Below, piece after piece: positions 1 through 7,851 of a stretch of 64,000 nucleotides of DNA. The notes beneath the pieces are model-generated. The model saw nothing but the letters and a program-made list of their open reading frames with translations. It did no database searches and had not been told where the DNA came from. How positions within the stretch are numbered: the first letter of the stretch is position 1; every line of letters starts with the position of its first letter. The translations under genes were made by a program, and so were the position numbers. Source of the DNA: Mycolicibacterium rhodesiae NBB3 (GTDB lineage Bacteria; Actinomycetota; Actinomycetes; Mycobacteriales; Mycobacteriaceae). Location: the NCBI RefSeq assembly GCF_000230895.2, contig NC_016604.1, forward strand, positions 4,774,001 through 4,838,000, written 5' to 3'.

Positions 1-3000
1 GCCGCGCAGGTCGCGCATATGCCTGACGCGGTCGCATTGACTTACGGGTCGTGGTCGTTGACCTACTTTGAACTCGAGCAGGCGGCAAACCGGTTGGCGC
101 ACTTGTTGCTCCATCATGGTGTGGGTCCGGGCCAGCGGGTTGCGTTGTTGCTACCGCGCTCAGGTGAGGCGATCGTCGCGGTTTTGGCCGTGCTCAAGAC
201 GGGGGCCGCTTATGTGCCCCTCGACCCCGGGCTGCCCGATACTCGCATCAGGTTCATACTTGCCGACGCAGCCCCGACCGTCGTCATAACCACTGCAGTT
301 CTGCGGACGCGGCTAAGCGCAGGCAACCTCGTGCTCGTTGATATTGACGAGCCGGCGATCGAAAGCCAGTTGAACGCCGACCTGTCAGAGCCATCCGCGG
401 ACGATTTCGCGTACGTGATGTACACGTCGGGCACTACTGGGACCCCCAAAGGTGTTGTGATCACTCATCGCAACGTCACCCAGTTGATGGGGTCGCCACA
501 CGCTGACCTTCATTCTGCGGGTGTGTGGAGTCAATGTCATTCGTTGTCGTTCGACTTGTCCGGATGGGAGATCTGGGGAGCGTTGTTGCAGGGCGGCCGC
601 TTGGTTGTGGTGCCTGATGAGCTCGTTGGTTCGCCGAGAGAATTGCATGACCTGCTGGTTGCTGAACAGGTTGATGTGTTGAGTCAAACACCGTCGGCGC
701 TGGCTGCGCTGCAGTCGGCGGGGTTGGAGTCGATGGCGATAGTGGTGGGCGGCGAGGCAGCCTCGACCGACTTGGTGAGCCGATGGGCGCCGGGACGGGT
801 GATGGTGAATGGGTACGGGCCTACCGAGACCACGATCTGGGTGACGATGAGTGCGCCGTTGTCGTCTGGTTGCGATGCGGGGCCTCCGATTGGTGTGCCG
901 GTGGCTGCGGCGGCGTTGTTTGTGCTGGATCAGTGGTTGCGGTGTGTGCCCATGGGCGTGGTGGGGGAATTGTTTGTGGCGGGTGCGGGTGTGGGTGTTG
1001 GTTACATCAACCGCAGCGGTTTGACAGCCTCGCGGTTTGTGGCGTGCCCCTTCGGTGGGTTCGGCGAGCGGATGTATCGGACCGGCGATTTGGTGCGGTG
1101 GCGCGCTGACGGCCAACTCGACTATGTGGGCCGTGCTGATGAGCAGGTCAAGATCCGCGGGTATCGCATCGAACTCGGCGAAATCCAAGCAGCCCTATGT
1201 GAATTGGACGGTGTGCAGCAGGCGGTGGTGATCGCACGTGAGGACCGTCCCGGTGACAAGCGGCTGGTCGGATATGTCACCGGCACCGCGGATCCGGGCG
1301 GGGCTCGCGTCGCCTTGGGCGAGCGACTGCCTCAATATATGGTTCCCGCTGCGGTGGTGGTGCTCGACGCTTTGCCGTTGACGGTCAACGGCAAACTCGA
1401 CACCCGCGCGCTGCCGGCACCGGAATACACCGCCGCCGGATACCGGGCACCCACGACTCCCACCGAGGAACTCTTGGCCGCCATCTACGCCCAAGTCCTC
1501 GGTGTGCAAGGCGTGGGGGTTGATGATTCCTTCTTCGACCTCGGCGGGGATTCGTTGTCGGCGATGCGGTTGGTCGCAGCGGTCAATAGCAGTCTGGATG
1601 CTGGGTTTTCGGTGCGCGCGGTGTTCGAGGCGCCTACCGTGGCTCAGTTGGCGCCCCGTATCGGCTCGGGGGCGGGCCGGCTGGAACCGTTGCGACGGAT
1701 GGATCGTTCGGCGGTGGTTCCATTGTCGTTCGCGCAGAGCCGGTTGTGGTTCATCGATCAATTGCAGGGTTTTTCACCGACCTACAACATTGCGGCTGCG
1801 CTTGCGCTGAACGGGCCGTTGGACGCTGAGGCATTGGGTGCGGCGCTTGCCGATGTCGTTGATCGTCACGAGAGCCTGCGCACGGTGTTTCCGGCGCCTG
1901 GAGGAGTGCCCCAGCAGCGGGTGATCCCTGCCGGGCAGGCTGACTTCGGGTGGAGCATTGTCGATTCCCGCGGCTGGGCATCAGCCGACCTGGAGGAGGC
2001 GGCCGCCGCGGTGGTGCGGCACAGTTTTGATCTTGCGGATGAGATTCCCTTGCGTGCCAAGCTTTTCCGCTTTGCCGACGAGGAACATGTGTTGGTAGCC
2101 GTGGTGCATCATATCGCTGCTGACGGGTGGTCGATGACCCCGCTGATCGCCGATCTGGGGACTGCGTATGCCAGTCGCAGTGTGGGTGAAGCCCCGGCCT
2201 GGGCTGATCTGGCGGTGCAGTATGTCGATTACACACTGTGGCAACGGGCGAATCTTGGTGAGTTGGATGCCCCCGGCAGTGTGGTCGCTACGCAGCTTGC
2301 GTATTGGCAGGATGAGTTGGCTGGGATGCCGGAGCGCTTGGTGCTGCCGACCGACCGGCCGTATCCGCCGGTGGCTGATCATCGCGGCGCCAGCGCGACG
2401 ATCGAATGGTCGGCGGACCTTCAGCATCACGTGGCTCGGGTAGCGCGTGAACATAATGTGACTAGTTTCATGGTGGTTCAGTCCGCGCTGACGATCTTGC
2501 TGTCCAAACTTTCGGCGAATTCGGATGTAGCGACTGGGATCGCTATCGCTGGGCGTCGCGATCCCGCACTCGACGAGTTGGTGGGTTTGTTCGTCAATAC
2601 GCTCGTACTGCGGGCTGATCTGGCTGGTGATCCCACCGTCGCCGAGGTGCTGGGCCAGGTGCGGGCGAAGAGCATTGCTGCCTATGAGCATCAGGATGTG
2701 CCGTTCGAGGTTCTGGTGGAGCGACTTAATCCGACACGGTCGCTGGCTCACCAACCGTTGGTGCAAGTGTTGCTGGCCTGGCAGAACTTCGCTGGGCAGA
2801 ACATTGACTCGGTTGCCGGGGTGGACTTGGGTGGTCTGCAGGTCACCACCTTGCCCTTCGAGACACGTACCGCCCGAATGGATTTGTCGTTTTCGTTGTC
2901 TGAGCGGTTCACCAATGATGGAGAGCCCGCCGGGATCTCGGGCATGGTGGAGTACCGCAGCGACGTATTCGACGCCTCTTCGATCGATACGATGATCGAG

Positions 3001-5700
3001 CGTTTCGGGCGGGTGCTGGCGGCGATGACCGTCGATCCGACGCGGCGACTATCGACAGTGGACTTGCTCGACGAGGCTGAGCGTGTCCGGCTGGACGAGC
3101 TCAGCAACCGTGCAGTGTTGAGTGCGCCCGCAGGCGCACCGGTGTCGGTCCCGGCGTTGTTCGCTGCGCAAGTGGTTCGTGCGCCGGACGCGGTGGCGCT
3201 GACGTGCGGGGAATTGTCGATGACCTATCGCGAACTCGATGAGACGGCTAATGGTCTGGCGTCTTTGTTAATTGGCTATGGGGTCGGTCCGGGTGATTGC
3301 GTGGCGTTGCTGTTGGAGCGCTCAGGGCGGGCCATCGCTGCGATGTTGGCGGTGCTCAAGGCCGGGGCGGCTTATCTGCCCATCGATCCCGGGTTGCCTG
3401 ACCCGCGGATCGAGTTCATGGTCGCCGATGCCGCACCGGCCGTGGTGATCACCTGCATGGGCCTGCGGTCGCGGGTAGGCGGTAGCGACATGGTGGTCAT
3501 CGACATCGACCATCCAGCGGTCGACGTCGAGCCCAGCGCTGCATTGTCAGCGCCAGCGCCAGCGCCAGCGCCTGCGCCTGAGGACATTGCGTACTTGATC
3601 TACACGTCGGGCACGACCGGGTCGCCAAAGGGTATTGCTCTGACCCACCGCAACTTGGCGCACCTGGCGGAATCACCGCCGAAAGGCCTTCCTGCGGAGC
3701 AGGTGTGGACGCAGTGCCATTCATATGCTTTCGACTTCTCGGTGTGGGAGATCTGGGCTGCGTTGCTGGGCGGGAACCGACTTGTGGTGGTGCCCGATTC
3801 TGTCGTGCACTCACCGGAAGAATTTCACGCCTTGTTGGTCAGCGAGCAGGTCAATGTACTGACTCAAACCCCGACGGCGGTCACTGCACTTCGTCGGCAG
3901 GGATTGGAATCGGTGGCCTTACTGCTCGGTGGTGAGGTCTGTTCGCCGGGGGTCGTAGATCAGTGGGCACCGGGGCGGGTAGTGATCAATGCCTACGGTC
4001 CCACTGAGATCACGGTGTACGCCTCGATGAGTGCACCTTTGCAAGTAGGGGGGGTTGGTGTACCGATCGGCGCGCCGGTGCCGACCGCTGCGCTGTTCGT
4101 TCTCGATGAGCGATTACAACAAGTTCCAGAGGGCGTGGTCGGCGAGTTGTTTGTGGCGGGTGCGGGTGTGGGTGTTGGTTACATCAACCGCAGCGGTTTG
4201 ACAGCCTCGCGGTTTGTGGCGTGCCCCTTCGGTGGGTTCGGCGAGCGGATGTATCGGACCGGCGATTTGGTGCGGTGGCGCGCTGACGGCCAACTCGACT
4301 ATGTGGGCCGTGCTGATGAGCAGGTCAAGATCCGCGGGTATCGCATCGAACTCGGCGAAATCCAAGCAGCCCTATGTGAATTGGACGGTGTGCAGCAGGC
4401 GGTGGTGATCGCACGTGAGGACCGTCCCGGTGACAAGCGGCTGGTCGGATATGTCACCGGCACCGCGGATCCGGGCGGGGCTCGCGTCGCCTTGGGCGAG
4501 CGACTGCCTCAATATATGGTTCCCGCTGCGGTGGTGGTGCTCGACGCTTTGCCGTTGACGGTCAACGGCAAACTCGACACCCGCGCGCTGCCGGCACCGG
4601 AATACACCGCCACCGGATACCGGGCACCCACGACTCCCACCGAGGAACTCTTGGCCGCCATCTACGCCCAAGTCCTCGGAATCCAACGGGTCGGGATCGA
4701 CGACTCCTTCTTCGACCTCGGCGGAGACTCGTTGTCGGCGATGCGTCTGATCGCGGCGGTCAACAATGGCCTTGGAGCCAAACTCGCGGTGCGCACCGTC
4801 TTCTACGCGCCAACAGTCCGAAGCCTTGGCGAACAGTTGGACAGTAGCGACAGTTCAGTCGAAGTCGTGCCGCTCGAGATTCTCAAGGAGGGCGCGGGTG
4901 TCCCGCTGTGCTGTATCCATGACGGCCTCGGGCTCAGCTGGTCATATCGAGCGCTTGGGGCTTACCTGGATGGCCCCATCATTGGAATCAACCAGACCAT
5001 TGGGGCCGGTGAACACGAGCCGGAATCGATACGCGATATGGCGGCGAGCTATGCCGACAGGCTTCAGGCGATGTACCCCTCCGGACGGTTCAAGCTGCTC
5101 GGTTGGTCCCTGGGCGGCGTCGTAGCCCATGAGCTTGCTGTTGAGCTTCAACAACGGGGATGCGTGGTCGAACGGTTGGTGTTGATAGACGCTGCATCGA
5201 CCACTGAAAGGCCGACTTCGCGAAACCAAGTCCCCGACGAAAGCGAAGTTCTGGAACACATCCTGAGCGTCAACCGCGTAGATACGTCGAACCGGTCGGG
5301 GCCGCTCACCTACTCTCAGGCTGCAGATTTGATCCGTCAGCGGCCTGACGTGACCGACTTCGCGCTTCCGTCCAGAGAGCTGCTCGACTTCATGGCTCAG
5401 AGTGTCACGAGGAACCGGGTGCATCTCTCGGAACACGTCCCCGCTGTGTTCGATGGTGATCTGACAATCTTCTCGGCGGCGCGGAGTGACAATGGGCACG
5501 GCTCACCCAACCCAGACACTTGGCGCCCTTATGTTTCCGGTGAGGTAGCCGTGTACTCGGTGAATTGCACACACTTCGAAATGCTTACCGCCGCATCGCT
5601 CACCATGTACGGGGCACAACTCAAACGTGCATTAGAACACCTAGACCGGTCACCCGTCGAATGTGATCAGTTGCCCGGGTCGGGACTCATCGATCCGTAG
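1..5700 (+). CDS. Nonribosomal peptide synthetase, C-terminal part (A-PCP-C-A-PCP-TE), 5' end outside window
   Basis: This is the terminal part of a modular NRPS. The frame is open from base 1, and its first residues match the start of the second adenylation domain, so the gene begins upstream. The order is A1 (to about 1400, A10 Lys codon at 1393), PCP1 (phosphopantetheine Ser at 1552 in DLGGDS), C (about 1680-2990, HHIAADG near 2107), A2 (about 3130-4600), PCP2 (Ser at 4729) and a thioesterase (about 4860-5640, GWSLGG Ser at 5107, late His in CTHFE). Stachelhaus-type codes read by motif alignment are DLWSVGGIWK (A1) and DFWTLGAVYK (A2); I cannot assign substrates. No epimerase is visible. 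The TE implies hydrolytic or cyclising release, unlike the reductase release of glycopeptidolipid synthetases. The 3' end overlaps the opposite-strand gene by 34 bp. Confidence 0.95.
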   Translation, partial: AAQVAHMPDAVALTYGSWSLTYFELEQAANRLAHLLLHHGVGPGQRVALLLPRSGEAIVAVLAVLKTGAAYVPLDPGLPDTRIRFILADAAPTVVITTAVLRTRLSAGNLVLVDIDEPAIESQLNADLSEPSADDFAYVMYTSGTTGTPKGVVITHRNVTQLMGSPHADLHSAGVWSQCHSLSFDLSGWEIWGALLQGGRLVVVPDELVGSPRELHDLLVAEQVDVLSQTPSALAALQSAGLESMAIVVGGEAASTDLVSRWAPGRVMVNGYGPTETTIWVTMSAPLSSGCDAGPPIGVPVAAAALFVLDQWLRCVPMGVVGELFVAGAGVGVGYINRSGLTASRFVACPFGGFGERMYRTGDLVRWRADGQLDYVGRADEQVKIRGYRIELGEIQAALCELDGVQQAVVIAREDRPGDKRLVGYVTGTADPGGARVALGERLPQYMVPAAVVVLDALPLTVNGKLDTRALPAPEYTAAGYRAPTTPTEELLAAIYAQVLGVQGVGVDDSFFDLGGDSLSAMRLVAAVNSSLDAGFSVRAVFEAPTVAQLAPRIGSGAGRLEPLRRMDRSAVVPLSFAQSRLWFIDQLQGFSPTYNIAAALALNGPLDAEALGAALADVVDRHESLRTVFPAPGGVPQQRVIPAGQADFGWSIVDSRGWASADLEEAAAAVVRHSFDLADEIPLRAKLFRFADEEHVLVAVVHHIAADGWSMTPLIADLGTAYASRSVGEAPAWADLAVQYVDYTLWQRANLGELDAPGSVVATQLAYWQDELAGMPERLVLPTDRPYPPVADHRGASATIEWSADLQHHVARVAREHNVTSFMVVQSALTILLSKLSANSDVATGIAIAGRRDPALDELVGLFVNTLVLRADLAGDPTVAEVLGQVRAKSIAAYEHQDVPFEVLVERLNPTRSLAHQPLVQVLLAWQNFAGQNIDSVAGVDLGGLQVTTLPFETRTARMDLSFSLSERFTNDGEPAGISGMVEYRSDVFDASSIDTMIERFGRVLAAMTVDPTRRLSTVDLLDEAERVRLDELSNRAVLSAPAGAPVSVPALFAAQVVRAPDAVALTCGELSMTYRELDETANGLASLLIGYGVGPGDCVALLLERSGRAIAAMLAVLKAGAAYLPIDPGLPDPRIEFMVADAAPAVVITCMGLRSRVGGSDMVVIDIDHPAVDVEPSAALSAPAPAPAPAPEDIAYLIYTSGTTGSPKGIALTHRNLAHLAESPPKGLPAEQVWTQCHSYAFDFSVWEIWAALLGGNRLVVVPDSVVHSPEEFHALLVSEQVNVLTQTPTAVTALRRQGLESVALLLGGEVCSPGVVDQWAPGRVVINAYGPTEITVYASMSAPLQVGGVGVPIGAPVPTAALFVLDERLQQVPEGVVGELFVAGAGVGVGYINRSGLTASRFVACPFGGFGERMYRTGDLVRWRADGQLDYVGRADEQVKIRGYRIELGEIQAALCELDGVQQAVVIAREDRPGDKRLVGYVTGTADPGGARVALGERLPQYMVPAAVVVLDALPLTVNGKLDTRALPAPEYTATGYRAPTTPTEELLAAIYAQVLGIQRVGIDDSFFDLGGDSLSAMRLIAAVNNGLGAKLAVRTVFYAPTVRSLGEQLDSSDSSVEVVPLEILKEGAGVPLCCIHDGLGLSWSYRALGAYLDGPIIGINQTIGAGEHEPESIRDMAASYADRLQAMYPSGRFKLLGWSLGGVVAHELAVELQQRGCVVERLVLIDAASTTERPTSRNQVPDESEVLEHILSVNRVDTSNRSGPLTYSQAADLIRQRPDVTDFALPSRELLDFMAQSVTRNRVHLSEHVPAVFDGDLTIFSAARSDNGHGSPNPDTWRPYVSGEVAVYSVNCTHFEMLTAASLTMYGAQLKRALEHLDRSPVECDQLPGSGLIDP
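970..1502 (+). repeat. Intragenic direct repeat, copy 1 (A1 C-terminal subdomain)
   Basis: This 533-bp segment matches 4147-4679 with one mismatch (G at 1435, A at 4612), compared line by line. It codes for the C-terminal part of the adenylation domain up to the start of the PCP. The flanking substrate-pocket regions of the two modules are clearly diverged. Confidence 0.95.
3550..3579 (+). repeat. Hexanucleotide GCGCCA/GCGCCT tandem repeat in NRPS A2
   Basis: About five 6-bp units encode an Ala-Pro run (SAPAPAPAPAPE) just before the A3 motif of the second adenylation domain. The first A domain has no such run. It is a slippage-prone in-frame microsatellite. Confidence 0.85.
4147..4679 (+). 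repeat. Intragenic direct repeat, copy 2 (A2 C-terminal subdomain)
   Basis: Second copy of the 533-bp segment, offset 3177 bp from copy 1, with a single mismatch at 4612. Confidence 0.95.
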
Positions 5701-6371
5701 TAATACGTCTCGTTCCCGGTCGGGTAGCCACCGCCGGCCGTCGCGATGTGCACGTGGTCGAAGTGGTTGGCAGTCTCGTTGCCGTAATCCGCGGTCCAGC
5801 TCGGGGCCCCGATTCCGGGGTAGAAACCCTGCCGCCAGATCACGTGGAGCACACCCCACCGCTTGGCGTTCGCCAGCGCCAGCCCGGCGATCTGGTTACC
5901 CAGCTCGATGCCTTCTTCGCTGTTGTGGTTCGGGATCATCACGTCGATCGCCAAACCCTCGGGATGCCACCTCAACGGGTCCTGGCGATACCCCCCGATG
6001 GTGGTGATCTCGGGGAACATCACGCTGATGGCGCGGGCCGCCCAAATGGTCCTGACCTGCAACCCGCCTTCGGGGGCGACGCCCTTCGGCAGCTCGAACG
6101 GGATGTCCCGCGCGGCAGCTGGGGCGCTGGCCGCCAGCAGTTCGGCTTCCGCGGGAACGGCAATGGCCGGCGCGTCCAGCGGAGGGGCCTCCGCGGACGA
6201 CGGTGCTGCCGGCGCCGCCTTTTCGACATGCGGAGTCTTGTCGGGGCTCTGGGCATAGAGCATCCCACCGGAGACGACCAGCGAGACCACGACCGCCAAC
6301 CAGCGGCCTCGGCCGTTAGCCAACAGGTTTCTCGCCACGGCTGGCCAGTTTACTGTCGTCTGTGCCGCCAC
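5667..6371 (-). CDS. Membrane-anchored protein with M15/VanY-like zinc peptidase signature
   Basis: About 234 residues from a GTG at 6371; an upstream ATG at 6485 is in frame but the extra residues look non-coding. A single hydrophobic segment (about residues 20-40) is followed by an Ala/Pro-rich linker, giving an exported or anchored topology. The C-terminal domain carries HPEGLAID, fitting the HxxGxAxD metal motif of LAS/M15 peptidases, and a late FDHVHI (HxH). It resembles the ARB-07466/VldE-like C-terminal domain common in actinobacteria. The role is probably cell-wall related, but the substrate is unknown. It is convergent with the NRPS and overlaps its stop by 34 bp, so a functional link to the NRPS is not shown. 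Confidence 0.75.
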   Translation of the reverse strand: MAAQTTVNWPAVARNLLANGRGRWLAVVVSLVVSGGMLYAQSPDKTPHVEKAAPAAPSSAEAPPLDAPAIAVPAEAELLAASAPAAARDIPFELPKGVAPEGGLQVRTIWAARAISVMFPEITTIGGYRQDPLRWHPEGLAIDVMIPNHNSEEGIELGNQIAGLALANAKRWGVLHVIWRQGFYPGIGAPSWTADYGNETANHFDHVHIATAGGGYPTGNETYYYGSMSPDPGN

Positions 6372-6537
6372 ATTGCGGTCTTCGTGGTCTCTTATGGTTT
6401 TCCACCCCCCTTGTGACACCGACGGGCAGCGGATTCGGTGGTGCGAAGAGCCAAGAAAAAATTGCCAGCGCTCCAGTGTGGGCAAAGCGCGTAGTACTAC
6501 TCATCCCCGGAACGCCCCGGCACGGCATCCTGAACCC

Positions 6538-7851
6538 ATGACGCTCACGAAATCCGTGTCCGGCGCCGACAAGGTCGCTGCTGAGACTCCCACCGACCGC
6601 GATCGCGCGGTCGACGTCGCCCGCCTCGGCGCGCTCGTCGTGGTGATGTTCGGGCACTGCGCGCTGCTGCTCGCGACCATCGACCCCACCGGGCTACGGA
6701 TCGGCAACCTGCTCGGTGAGATACCTGCGATCGCCTCGATCACCTGGATCGTCCAGGTCATGCCCTTGTTCTTCCTGGCCGGCGGCGCCGCGGGCGCCTA
6801 CGGCTGGCACCGGGGCTCGTCATGGGGCAGCTGGCTGTTCAAGAGAGCGCAACGGCTCTGCCGGCCGGTGTTCTGGTATCTCGCCGCATGGGCGATCGGC
6901 GTTCTGGTGACCCATCAGATTCTGGGCGCCGACTCCGCCGCCAGCATCGGCCGGGAGTGCGTCGCGCTGCTGTGGTTCCTCGGCGTGTACCTCGTCGTGC
7001 TGGCCTTCGTTCCGGCGCTGACGCGGATGTCCTCGGGCCGCACGGTCGTCGTCGCGGTCGGATCGCTGATCGCCGCGTCGGCGGGATTCGACGCGATCCG
7101 GTTCGCCGTCGGCGAGCCGATGGCGGGTGTCGCGAACTTCGTGATCGTCTGGCTGATCCCGATGGTGATCGGGGTGGCCTACGCCCGGCGCCTGATCGGC
7201 GCGCGCGCCGCACTCGTCGCCTCGGTGTCTGCATTCGCCGCGCAGCTCGTGGTCGCCGCCATCGGACCCTACGACGTGTCTCTCGTCGTCACAGGGACCG
7301 AGCGGATCTCCAACGTGTCGCCCCCGACCCTGTTGCTCGCGCTGCACTGCACCTGGATGTCGTGCCTGTTCGTGGCGGCCGCCGGCGCGATCCGGCGGTG
7401 GGCGCAACGGCCCCGCGTCTGGTACGTCGTCGCAACGGGCAACGGGGGAGCGATGACGCTCTACCTGTGGCACATCCCCGCGATCGCGGTTGCCACGTTC
7501 ACGTTGCACGCTGTCGGTCTCGACGCGTATGACGTTGACGCGCCGCACTTCTGGGCGATGCTGGCGCTGCGCGCCGTCGTGTTCGCGATCGTGATGTTCG
7601 CGATGTTCGTGTTGCTCTCGCCACTCGAGCATCGTCGGTTGCCGTGGTGGGACGCGCCCCCTGCGGCGCCCGGCGCCCGATCTACTGCTGCCGGTGTGCT
7701 CATCGTCGTTGCGGGCGTGGCGCTGGTGCTGTTGGCCAAGAACGGCCTCGGTGATGTCCAGGGTGTGGTGACACTGGGATTCTTCACGGCCGCGGCCGCC
7801 GCCGCGCGAATCTGCGCCGGCTCGAAAAAGGCGTCGCTGCAGACGATTTAA
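6538..7851 (+). CDS. Acyltransferase 3 family integral membrane protein
   Basis: 437 residues from ATG 6538; an earlier in-frame ATG at 6373 is followed by sequence unlike the family. The N-terminal RDRAVDVARLGALVVVMFGH holds the Arg/His pattern typical of acyltransferase-3 (PF01757) proteins, and about ten hydrophobic helices follow. Family members transfer acyl groups to sugars, peptides or lipids on the membrane. Lying next to the NRPS and MmpL genes, it could acylate an exported product, but this is inference. The stop overlaps the convergent mmpL stop by 4 bp. Confidence 0.85.
   Translation: MTLTKSVSGADKVAAETPTDRDRAVDVARLGALVVVMFGHCALLLATIDPTGLRIGNLLGEIPAIASITWIVQVMPLFFLAGGAAGAYGWHRGSSWGSWLFKRAQRLCRPVFWYLAAWAIGVLVTHQILGADSAASIGRECVALLWFLGVYLVVLAFVPALTRMSSGRTVVVAVGSLIAASAGFDAIRFAVGEPMAGVANFVIVWLIPMVIGVAYARRLIGARAALVASVSAFAAQLVVAAIGPYDVSLVVTGTERISNVSPPTLLLALHCTWMSCLFVAAAGAIRRWAQRPRVWYVVATGNGGAMTLYLWHIPAIAVATFTLHAVGLDAYDVDAPHFWAMLALRAVVFAIVMFAMFVLLSPLEHRRLPWWDAPPAAPGARSTAAGVLIVVAGVALVLLAKNGLGDVQGVVTLGFFTAAAAAARICAGSKKASLQTI

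Noticed and set aside
385..1188. Antisense open frame of 267 codons in the NRPS (with a near-identical copy opposite 4114-4365).
   Set aside because: Mirror of the duplicated NRPS segment; no ribosome-binding site or domain.
1..5700. Glycopeptidolipid synthetase (Mps2) identity for the NRPS.
   Set aside because: Mps2 ends in a reductase domain giving alaninol; this protein ends in a thioesterase, and the gap and glycosyltransferase genes are absent.
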